Assembly (NCBI GenBank): GCA_023416995.1
Contig: JAEZGI010000032.1
Coordinates: 186,001-250,000, forward strand
Source: Bacteroidota bacterium
Lineage (GTDB): Bacteria > Bacteroidota > Bacteroidia > Chitinophagales > Chitinophagaceae
Length of the DNA: 64,000 bases
Direction of reading: 5' to 3'
Shown here piece after piece: positions 36,330 to 44,189 of the stretch; within the stretch, counting starts at the first letter, position 1, and every line of letters begins with the position of its first letter. The translations under genes were made by a program, and so were the position numbers. Under the pieces are notes generated by a model. The model made no database searches and had not been told where the DNA came from. It was given only the letters and a program-made list of their open reading frames with translations.

Positions 36330-36770
36330 ATGAATCAAAATTTGTTAGAAAAGCTTCAGCTGCAGGATGAGAAAAATGTTTTAATCCAGGGACTGCCATC
36401 TTCAATTGAGAAACAGTTCGTTAAGTTGTCTTTCGCGAAAAGCATTACACCACTTTTAAAAACCCGCAAGATTGATTTCGCGCTGATTTTCGCCGTGAAT
36501 GAAAATCAATTGAGCAGTATTTTGAAAGATGTTTTGCCTTGTTTACAGTCTGAAGGCAAGTTCTGGATTGCATACCCAAAAAGCTCATCCAAAATTTCAA
36601 CAGATCTTAACAGATCCTGTAGCTGGAACTGCGTTATGAATGCTGGTTTCGAAAGCGCTACTGAAGTAGCTCTCGATCATGTGTGGACAGCAATGCGTTT
36701 CGAAAGATCAGAAACTGTAAAACCAACAGTTACAAAATCTAAGAGAAGGGTAGCGGCGGTAGCCGGGTAA
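36330..36770 (+). CDS. Conserved small hypothetical protein
   Basis: The 146-residue soluble protein has no signal peptide. It has an alternating strand/helix pattern: KNVLIQGLPSSIE, KIDFALIFAVNE, GKFWIAYPKSSSKI and WNCVMNAGFESATEV. It ends in a basic tail, KSKRRVAA. The layout resembles small Rossmann-like proteins seen as hypotheticals in Bacteroidota, possibly related to DUF3052. I assign no function. It has its own promoter and is followed by a strong bidirectional hairpin, so it is probably a single-gene unit. Confidence 0.75.
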   Translation: MNQNLLEKLQLQDEKNVLIQGLPSSIEKQFVKLSFAKSITPLLKTRKIDFALIFAVNENQLSSILKDVLPCLQSEGKFWIAYPKSSSKISTDLNRSCSWNCVMNAGFESATEVALDHVWTAMRFERSETVKPTVTKSKRRVAAVAG

Positions 36771-36826
36771 TTGTTTGCCAAAATTTTATTGGATCACCTG
36801 TATGTGCCCTTAGGTTGCACATCATG

Positions 36827-36863
36827 AACGACAAAGCGCAAATCAAATTTGCGCTTTGTCGTT
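36827..36863. terminator. Bidirectional terminator-like hairpin between convergent genes
   Basis: Seventeen bases at 36827-36843 (AACGACAAAGCGCAAAT) pair perfectly with 36847-36863 around a 3-base loop. The + strand continues GTTTTATT. It separates the small hypothetical gene from the convergent TolC-like gene and could stop both. Confidence 0.85.
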
Positions 36864-36878
36864 TTATTAATTTCCGGC

Positions 36879-38306
36879 TTACCAAAGTGGTTTAGCTTGG
36901 TAATAATCGAGAATTTTTGTTCGCAACACATAATCATATTTTGCAATAATAAGTTGAACATTGGCGCGGTCCAGGAAATTTTTTGAGTTCAGGTATTCAA
37001 CAGAATTGATCGCGCCGGCATTAAACTTAACTTCTGCAGCACGGAATGATTCCCTGAACGCCTCTACCTGTTTCGTCGATGCCAGATACCTGTCCCTTGC
37101 AGCCACCATATTAAAATACGCCTGCTCAACAGCCTGTTTCAACCTGACCCGGGTGGTTTCCTCGATCAATTCAAACTCTCTCAGATTGATCTTAGCCAGT
37201 GCCACACGATTTCTTGAAGCCAATGAATTCAGTATTGGAATCCGTAAACCGATACCAACTGAGGTACCGTAGTTGTTTTTTAACTGATCGAAATAAGCAA
37301 TCTTGCCGTAATCAAACCGGTCATTTCTCACCAGCACCGGCGTTTGTGTGCCTTTTACAAAACCAATTGAATCAAGTGAAAATCCGATGGGTGATTGAAT
37401 AGAGGCGGCGCTGGAATAATTTGTGGCTAATCCACCATTCAGACTTAAGATAGGAAACATATCTCCGCGGGCAACCTTAACTGCCTTTTGTGCACTTTTA
37501 GTTCTGAGAACTGCGGCCTTCACCATTGCAAGTTGCTGCAATGCAACCTGGTAAATGCTTTCAATATCACTGCCGTATTGGGCCGGCATCTGCTCCGCGT
37601 TCAATCTTTCAACATCCAGTTTTTGAGAGTACGGTACGTTCATCAATTGCGATAAAGTGAGCTTATTTGTTTCCAGTGTGTTCCGGCTGTTAACTGCAGC
37701 GAGTTCATCACTTGCTAACTGGCCGCGCAGATCATACAGTAAATTCGGCGCAATGGCACCGTCCTCATTCATTATCTCCAGCCTCTGTACCTGTTGACGG
37801 GTGATATCAGCCTGGTTAAGTGCCTGTGCAAGTTGATCCTGGTTATTCAGTATCTGTAAATAGGTTAAGATGATATCAAGCGTAAGATTGTCTTTTTGTT
37901 GCTGATATTCGAGTTTACTTGCCTCATAAGCAAGAGCACTTTGCTTGATTGAATTCTGCAGAAAAAATCCATTAAACAAAACCACACCTGCATTCAGACT
38001 ATAGTTAGCAAAGTTCGCTGACTGGTTAATGTATGAATTTGAAAACGGATCTATACTACGGCCCTGGTTCGCGGAATGAGACACATCACCGACAAGATTA
38101 GGCAGCATATTTGCCCTCGCTTGTCTCAACGAAACCCTTGTTCTTTCTGCATCGAGTTTTCCCTGTTGAACTTCAAGATTGTTTTTAATTGCAATTTCGA
38201 CCGCCTCCTGCAAACCCAACTTATCCGTTGTAACGGTGTCCTGAGCTTTTGCAAACTGTCCGGATACAACCAGGCAAAACAGCCCGATGAATGTACGGGT
38301 CATCAT
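36879..38306 (-). CDS. TolC-family outer-membrane efflux protein
   Basis: The 475-residue protein has a signal peptide (TFIGLFCLVVSGQFAKAQ). It then has the TolC repeat pattern of long amphipathic helices and short strands: LGLQEAVEIAIKNNLEVQQGK, in two parts LGLQEAVEIA and IKNNLEVQQGK, at the start and LREFELIEETTRVRLKQAVE near residue 370. It ends with the second-repeat NAGAINSVEYLNSKNFLDRA. It forms a trimeric channel from the periplasm through the outer membrane. It is the last gene of the minus-strand exporter locus, 35 bases after an ATPase gene, and would complete the tripartite pump with the HlyD-like adaptor at the other end. Two adjacent ATGs could serve as start. Confidence 0.92.
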   Translation of the reverse strand: MMTRTFIGLFCLVVSGQFAKAQDTVTTDKLGLQEAVEIAIKNNLEVQQGKLDAERTRVSLRQARANMLPNLVGDVSHSANQGRSIDPFSNSYINQSANFANYSLNAGVVLFNGFFLQNSIKQSALAYEASKLEYQQQKDNLTLDIILTYLQILNNQDQLAQALNQADITRQQVQRLEIMNEDGAIAPNLLYDLRGQLASDELAAVNSRNTLETNKLTLSQLMNVPYSQKLDVERLNAEQMPAQYGSDIESIYQVALQQLAMVKAAVLRTKSAQKAVKVARGDMFPILSLNGGLATNYSSAASIQSPIGFSLDSIGFVKGTQTPVLVRNDRFDYGKIAYFDQLKNNYGTSVGIGLRIPILNSLASRNRVALAKINLREFELIEETTRVRLKQAVEQAYFNMVAARDRYLASTKQVEAFRESFRAAEVKFNAGAINSVEYLNSKNFLDRANVQLIIAKYDYVLRTKILDYYQAKPLW

Positions 38307-38341
38307 ATAGTAAGTGATTTAAATAATTTTGAAATAGTGAG

Positions 38342-39004
38342 CTATGCTTCGATTCTTCCGTCAAGCAGATTAATTATCCGCGATCCGTAAGTAGCATTTT
38401 TTTCTGAGTGAGTTACCTGGATAATGGTAACCCCGTCTTTGTTTAATTCGCGGAACAGATCCATTATCTCTTCGCCCTGTTTTGAGTTAAGATTGCCGGT
38501 TGGTTCATCTGCAAGCAGTAAAGCAGGTTTCGCGACCAAAGCCCTGGCGATGCCGACCAGTTGTTGCTGACCGCCCGACAACTGTGTCGGGAACAAATCT
38601 TTTTTTCCTACAATCTGAAAACGGTCCAGCACGTCGGCAACGATCGCTTTTCGCTCGCTGCTTTTTACGTTTTGATAAATCAGCGGTGTTTCAATGTTCT
38701 CATATACGGTTAACTCATCAATCAGGTGATAAGCCTGGAACACAAAACCGATATGCTGTTTGTACAATGCAGATCTTGCTTTTTCCTTTAATGCGGTTAC
38801 ATTCTGCTCCATAAATGTATAAGTACCTTCCGAAGCATCATCAAGCATTCCGATAATATTCAACAGCGTTGACTTACCAGAACCGGAAGGACCCATAATA
38901 GATACAAACTCGCCCTGGTTGATCGTGAGATTGATGTCTTTCAAAAGAAAAACCCGGTTGCCGGCAACGTTTACCCATTTCGAAATATGATCCAGTGAAA
39001 TCAT
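38342..39004 (-). CDS. MacB/LolD-type ABC transporter ATP-binding protein (second ATPase)
   Basis: The 220-residue ATPase has Walker A GPSGSGKST, the Q-loop VFQAYHLI, signature LSGGQQQLVGIARAL, Walker B LLLADEPTGNLNS and the switch H in VTHSEK. The residue after LSGGQQQ is leucine where MacB/LolD relatives, including the other ATPase of this locus, have arginine. Catalytic residues are intact. It sits between the last permease and the TolC gene, with 33- and 35-base gaps, and most likely drives that permease. The locus has only two ATPases for six permeases. Confidence 0.92.
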   Translation of the reverse strand: MISLDHISKWVNVAGNRVFLLKDINLTINQGEFVSIMGPSGSGKSTLLNIIGMLDDASEGTYTFMEQNVTALKEKARSALYKQHIGFVFQAYHLIDELTVYENIETPLIYQNVKSSERKAIVADVLDRFQIVGKKDLFPTQLSGGQQQLVGIARALVAKPALLLADEPTGNLNSKQGEEIMDLFRELNKDGVTIIQVTHSEKNATYGSRIINLLDGRIEA

Positions 39005-39037
39005 GTTGATTGTTTATAAAACTTAAAGAAAAATGTA

Positions 39038-41485
39038 CTATTCAGACCGCAGACTGGTGACAGGATTTGCAGCAGCTGAATTGAATGTTTTTATACTCAG
39101 GATTAAAAATGCAATTAATAATAACAGCCCGCTTGCCGCAAAAAATATCCATGCACTAAGAGGTGCACGATAAGGAAAATCTTCCAGCCATTTGTTGCAG
39201 GACCACCATGCAATCGGTATTGCTATAATGCAGGCCACCAGTACAAGAGATAAAAAATCTTTTGTTAGCAGTTTCACAATCTGGCTGATAGAGGCGCCGA
39301 GTACTTTTCTGATACCGATCTCTTTACGGCGCTGGTTAGCGGTATATACAGCCAGACCAAGCAAACCAAGACAACTGATCAGGATTGAAAGCCCTGCTGC
39401 CCATTTCAACAGGACCGATGTGTTTCTTTCATTTTGATAAAAAGCATTAATGCGGTCGGAATAATAAGAGTAATTAAAATCATGATTTGAATAAACTTTT
39501 TCAAAAACCTTCTGTATGCGGGCTATCGTTTGCTTTTGCGTGCCACCCGTGGTTTCAGGCAATAATTTAAGATTGATCTCGCCAGCATATCTTTGCGACA
39601 TGATAGCCGCTGGAAGAATACCACTGCGCGCAGAAGTTAGATTGAAATCTTTTACTACGCCTATTACTTCAATCTTTTCATCATCACGCGCAACCAGTTT
39701 TCCAACTGCATCTCTCACGTTTGTATAACCCAGTTCGTGTGCAAAACTTTCATTGATCAACATGGCCCGGGTGCTGTCTGAAGAACGCAGATTGCGTCCT
39801 GCCAGCAACTGTATCTCAAACAAAGGAACATAACTTGAATCACCATTTCTTGTCTGGATTTGCACTTCGCGCTCATTACCGTTCTTCATGATCTTGAAGC
39901 TTGATGACATAGAACCGCTCATAGCGGGCTGAACACCTGTGCTGATCCGCTCAATACCAGGCAAAACAGAAAGCTCATTTTTTAAAGCAGCGACCTTTTC
40001 AACGGTTGTCACTTCGCTGAAGGGAAGATCTACAGTGATCACATCATTCCTGTTGAAGCCCATGTCCATATTAAGCGAGAAATCAATCTGCCTTCCCACC
40101 ACGATGGTGGCAATCACAAAAAACTGGGCAATGATGAATTGTGATATTGTCAAAGATTTTCTGAGCCAGGCTCTGCCTGAATTGGCAGTACCTGCGAAGA
40201 TCTGATTTTTCAACACCAGGACCGGTTTGAATCCTGACAGGATAATTGCGGGGTAGAAACCTGCGAGTATCGTCACCATTAATACAAGCAATGGTGCAAA
40301 AACACTCAATTGTTTTATAGCAAAGTCGTTAAGCGTTAACCCTTCGGGAATAAAATCACTGAACAGACGAAGCAGCAATGGTGTACTGGCAACGGCAAGT
40401 ATAACTGCAATCGTTGTAAGCACAAATGTCTCAGCAAGAAACTGGAAAACCAATTGCTTCCTGGAGCTGCCAATAGTTTTGCGTATCCCTATTTCCCGTG
40501 CCCTTGTAGCTGCCTGTGCTGTTGACAGATTAATGAAGTTTATACAGCCCAGCAGCATCAGGAAAACCGCAAGAATGATCAAACCATTCAATGTTTTCCT
40601 GTTACCTGGTGCACCAAACTCGCGTTCGAAATGCATTGAGCTTACAGGCTGTAAAAGGAACCGCGTAAAGTTTTCAGACACATCCACACCCGGTTCTGGT
40701 TTCTTATATTTCGCCAGCAAAGCCTGCAACTGGTTGCTCACATGCTGAGCACTTGTTCCTTCTGCGAGTTTGATGAACAACTGTGAATTAGAGCTAACAG
40801 AACCCCATTGCGTTTGATCTGCATGCCGGGATAAGCCGGCAGTTTTTATGGTAGGAACAGAGAGTAAGTCATAAATCCTGAGATCACTGGGTTTGTCATC
40901 ATCGGCAATAACAGCCGCCACTTTTACCTGTACTGTATCATTGTAAAACAACACTGACCCGGGCACTTCATGAACCGGAACTTGCGGAAAGTAAAGCTTT
41001 GCACGGGAAGCAGTAAGAACAACAATGTTTGGTGTTTCATCCATTCCCGTCGTGGCGCCGGCCAATAACTTCTTATCGAACATCTTCAGGAAGTCTTCAT
41101 CAACAAAACTAATGTTCGGTTGAGTTTTGAATTCAGCTGGTTTGCCGCTCCCTTCTTTTGGCACCGATACTTTTGCCGACCACATGATCGAATAAACCCT
41201 TGCAACTTCCTGTACCCCTGTAACCTCTTCCCGTACAACCGAACCAAGCGGGGCGGGCACACCGCCATTTTTGAAATCCGTTTCTGCAAAATGCAGATGG
41301 GTTACCACCCGGTACATTTTGTCGATACCTGGGTATGATTTATCAAAACTCATCTCATACTGAACAATCAGGTATATCAACAGTGCAGCGCTCAGTCCGA
41401 TACCAAGACCCAGAATGTTGAGAAACGACATAAGCCTGTTCCGCCTGATATTCCTGAATGCTACGATTATAAAATTTCTGATCAT
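39038..41485 (-). CDS. ABC transporter permease, double-FtsX/MacB type (array member 6, most distal)
   Basis: The 815-residue permease has an N-terminal helix after IRNFIIVAFRNIRRNRLMSFLN and a periplasmic MacB-like domain to about 280. Three helices with REIGIRKTIGSSRKQL follow. A second helix (near 430, FIIAQFFVIATIVVG), a second periplasmic domain and three C-terminal helices with EIGIRKVLGASISQIV complete it. It ends in PVTSLRSE. It is cut off from the other five permeases by 209 bases containing a hairpin, and is followed closely by its own ATPase and the TolC gene. It may thus form a separate sub-operon. Substrate unknown. Confidence 0.9.
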   Translation of the reverse strand: MIRNFIIVAFRNIRRNRLMSFLNILGLGIGLSAALLIYLIVQYEMSFDKSYPGIDKMYRVVTHLHFAETDFKNGGVPAPLGSVVREEVTGVQEVARVYSIMWSAKVSVPKEGSGKPAEFKTQPNISFVDEDFLKMFDKKLLAGATTGMDETPNIVVLTASRAKLYFPQVPVHEVPGSVLFYNDTVQVKVAAVIADDDKPSDLRIYDLLSVPTIKTAGLSRHADQTQWGSVSSNSQLFIKLAEGTSAQHVSNQLQALLAKYKKPEPGVDVSENFTRFLLQPVSSMHFEREFGAPGNRKTLNGLIILAVFLMLLGCINFINLSTAQAATRAREIGIRKTIGSSRKQLVFQFLAETFVLTTIAVILAVASTPLLLRLFSDFIPEGLTLNDFAIKQLSVFAPLLVLMVTILAGFYPAIILSGFKPVLVLKNQIFAGTANSGRAWLRKSLTISQFIIAQFFVIATIVVGRQIDFSLNMDMGFNRNDVITVDLPFSEVTTVEKVAALKNELSVLPGIERISTGVQPAMSGSMSSSFKIMKNGNEREVQIQTRNGDSSYVPLFEIQLLAGRNLRSSDSTRAMLINESFAHELGYTNVRDAVGKLVARDDEKIEVIGVVKDFNLTSARSGILPAAIMSQRYAGEINLKLLPETTGGTQKQTIARIQKVFEKVYSNHDFNYSYYSDRINAFYQNERNTSVLLKWAAGLSILISCLGLLGLAVYTANQRRKEIGIRKVLGASISQIVKLLTKDFLSLVLVACIIAIPIAWWSCNKWLEDFPYRAPLSAWIFFAASGLLLLIAFLILSIKTFNSAAANPVTSLRSE

Positions 41486-41631
41486 CCCTTACAATTCTGC
41501 ACTATCATCAGCAATGATATGCCAGTTTGTATTCAATTGGCACTCAGATGGTTACCTGAGGATATTTAAATACCCAGTTCGGTTTTGATACAAAAACTGT
41601 CCGGTATCGATACACTGTGTTTGGGCCTTAA

Positions 41632-41667
41632 AACGACAATACACTAAAATATTAGTGTATTGTCGTT
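41632..41667 (-). terminator. Hairpin between permeases 5 and 6 of the array
   Basis: AACGACAATACACTAA at 41632-41647 pairs perfectly with 41652-41667 around a 4-base loop. On the minus strand a short T-run (GTTTTAAGG) follows. It lies in the 209-base gap, the largest in the exporter locus, and could end or reduce transcription from the upstream genes. The stem ends (AACGACAA/TTGTCGTT) are the same as in the hairpin at 36827. Confidence 0.65.
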
Positions 41668-41694
41668 AATAACGCCGTGGCACAACCGATGAAA

Positions 41695-44082
41695 TCAGTC
41701 AGCTTTAAGATTTTTGACAGGGTTCGAGCTGGCCGTTTTAAAGGCCTGTAAGCTCACAGTCAACAGGGCAATAAACAATGATGAAACTGCCGCCAGCACG
41801 AATATCCACCAGCTCAATCCGACACGGTAGCTGAAGTTTTGCAGCCACCCGGTCATCACCCACCAGGCCAGCGGCGCGGCAATCAAAAAGGCAATCAAAG
41901 CCAGTTTAAGAAAGTCGCGCGACAATATTGCGGCCAGTTGCAGGAGTGATGCCCCAAGCACCTTCCGGATACCTATTTCTTTGATGCGCTGTTGTGCTGC
42001 ATAAGATGAAAGACCGAACAATCCCAGGCAGGCAAGTAAGATAGCAATGCCGGTAAAAACGTTAAGAATCTTGCCGATTTTGATTTCGGACAGATACATC
42101 TTGTTGAAATCTTCATCAAGAAAATGATATTCAAACGGACGATGTGGCGCAACCTCTTTCCAGCTTTCCCCGAGCACATTGAGCGTTGAAGCAATATCAG
42201 TTCCGTCCAGCTTTACCATGACCACATTGAACCAGGTGCCCGGAAACAAAACAAGCGGTTTGATCGGGTTGTGCAGCGATTCAAAATGAAAATCTTCTAC
42301 AACGCCTTTTACAAAACCCGGCCGATCTTCCCCCAGCGACATTTTTTTCCCGATAGCTTCATCTGGTTTCCATCCGAGCGCGGCGGCCGCTGATTCATTG
42401 ATGATAAACTGGAAGACGTTTTTAGAATTATCATCATGACCAACGTCTTTCATATCCTGGCGGGAATAATCACTTCCGGCCACGAGGCGGAGTCCGGTAG
42501 TTTTTATATAATCTTCGTCTACCGGGTTGGCCGTAACCGGCATATCCTTCGCATCAGGCAGCATATTGTTTTTCATTGAGTAGCCACCCTTTATATGGTT
42601 GGGTGTGTTGTACGCCATTGAAACCTCACGCACATGGGCGTTTTTTTTGAAGGAGGTTTTCAATACATCAATTGCAGCAACAATTTTACTATCGGTGGGT
42701 AGAACAACAATCTGTTCCCTGTCATATCCGAGTTTTTTGCTTTGAATATAATTGAGTTGATGTTGTATGGTGAAAGTTGCAATGATCAGGAAAACAGATA
42801 TTACGAACTGAAAAACTGTTAGTGATTTGCGTAGCCATAACCCGGAACCTGTATTCTTAAAAGCACCTTTTAATACTTTAACCGGGTTGTATCCGGACAG
42901 AATCAATGCCGGGTAACTTCCCGCAAATAAGGTGATGACTACGATAGTCAATATCCCAAATGCAATAATTGCTGGTTGGAACAAATCGGCAATCCGGAGT
43001 TGATTTTCGGCCAGGTCGTTGAAAAAAGGCAACACCAGCATCGCAGCAGCGAATGAAAGTAGTAAAGAAATAAAAGACATCAATGCAGATTCGCCAACGA
43101 ACTGGAGAAAGATCTGTTTTTTAACCGCTCCGACAACCTTCCGGATACCGACTTCCCGCGCACGTTCCATTGATCTGGCTGTGCTGAGATTGATGTATGT
43201 AAAACAGGCGATGCCCAGTATAAGCAACGCCACGCCAGCAAGGATATAGATATAAGTTATACTGTTATTAGGGTCAAAGCCTTCATGTGGCGAATGAAGA
43301 TGAACACTGGTAAGTGGCTCCAGGTAAAACGACAGGGTTACGGCGGTTTGATCGGCCATTTCTTTTTTCATAAAGGCAGGAATCTTCCTGGCCAGGGAAG
43401 CAAATGCAGATTTGTCCGTCAGCAATAAATAGGTGGTATAGTTTGCGTTCCAGTAAGTTTCTTCCTGTGCGGGACCCAGTGAAGAGAAAGACGCTACCAT
43501 ATCGAACTGCAACTGCGAATTCGAAGGAAGATTTTTCATCACCCCTTTAACAATATAATCGATGCCAGAAGGACCGATCTTCAATATTTTACCGACAGGG
43601 TCCGCGGCGCCAAAATACCTCGCCGCGGCAGCTTCAGTCAATACCAGGTTGTTTGGAGCTTTAAGAACGTCATCCGGCGAGCCACTCAGAAGTTTAAACG
43701 AAAACACATTAAATAAAGTTGAATCTGCATAAAGAAACTTCTTTTCATCAAATACTTTCTCTTCATACTTAACAAGTCTTGACACCCTTGTCATGCGTAC
43801 ACCGGATTCAACCTCGGGAAATTGTCTTTTAAATTCCGGGAACACTTTTGTGCTTGTGTAATTACCGGATCGTCCCTCATCGCCAATCTTGTAATCCATG
43901 ATCACCCGCCCAATACGATCACCTTTTGTATTGAATTCATCATAACTGAGCTCGTGCCTGATGTAAAGTGCGATCAACATACAGCAGGTGAGCCCCACCG
44001 TTAGCCCGGTTATGTTGATCAGTGATGAAATCTTATTTTTTCGGATGCTTCTCCATGCAACAATGAGATAGTTTTGGAACAT
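41695..44082 (-). CDS. ABC transporter permease, double-FtsX/MacB type (array member 5)
   Basis: The 795-residue permease has AWRSIRKNKISSLINI before the first helix, LTCCMLIALYIRHELSYDEF, and then the periplasmic domain. The first FtsX core has AREVGIRKVVGAVKKQIF. The second half begins at WLRKSLTVFQFVISVFLI near residue 415. The last core has EIGIRKVLGASLLQLAAIL, and the protein ends in PVKNLKAD. The periplasmic parts are only loosely similar to those of its neighbours, while the membrane parts are close. It probably pairs with the ATPase encoded at 53978. It is flanked by hairpins on both sides. Confidence 0.9.
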   Translation of the reverse strand: MFQNYLIVAWRSIRKNKISSLINITGLTVGLTCCMLIALYIRHELSYDEFNTKGDRIGRVIMDYKIGDEGRSGNYTSTKVFPEFKRQFPEVESGVRMTRVSRLVKYEEKVFDEKKFLYADSTLFNVFSFKLLSGSPDDVLKAPNNLVLTEAAAARYFGAADPVGKILKIGPSGIDYIVKGVMKNLPSNSQLQFDMVASFSSLGPAQEETYWNANYTTYLLLTDKSAFASLARKIPAFMKKEMADQTAVTLSFYLEPLTSVHLHSPHEGFDPNNSITYIYILAGVALLILGIACFTYINLSTARSMERAREVGIRKVVGAVKKQIFLQFVGESALMSFISLLLSFAAAMLVLPFFNDLAENQLRIADLFQPAIIAFGILTIVVITLFAGSYPALILSGYNPVKVLKGAFKNTGSGLWLRKSLTVFQFVISVFLIIATFTIQHQLNYIQSKKLGYDREQIVVLPTDSKIVAAIDVLKTSFKKNAHVREVSMAYNTPNHIKGGYSMKNNMLPDAKDMPVTANPVDEDYIKTTGLRLVAGSDYSRQDMKDVGHDDNSKNVFQFIINESAAAALGWKPDEAIGKKMSLGEDRPGFVKGVVEDFHFESLHNPIKPLVLFPGTWFNVVMVKLDGTDIASTLNVLGESWKEVAPHRPFEYHFLDEDFNKMYLSEIKIGKILNVFTGIAILLACLGLFGLSSYAAQQRIKEIGIRKVLGASLLQLAAILSRDFLKLALIAFLIAAPLAWWVMTGWLQNFSYRVGLSWWIFVLAAVSSLFIALLTVSLQAFKTASSNPVKNLKAD

Positions 44083-44135
44083 GTGCTTTAATTTATGGGT
44101 TAATCAAGCATATACGGCCACCTATTAAAAATGTT

Positions 44136-44170
44136 ACTGCCGGTACGCATTATTATGACGTGCCGGCAGT
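44136..44170 (-). terminator. Hairpin between permeases 4 and 5 of the array
   Basis: ACTGCCGGTACG at 44136-44147 pairs with CGTGCCGGCAGT at 44159-44170, with one G-T pair and an 11-base loop. On the minus strand AACATTTTTAA follows. It could give partial termination in the 107-base gap. Confidence 0.6.
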
Positions 44171-44189
44171 AGGTTTATTTAAAATCGCA

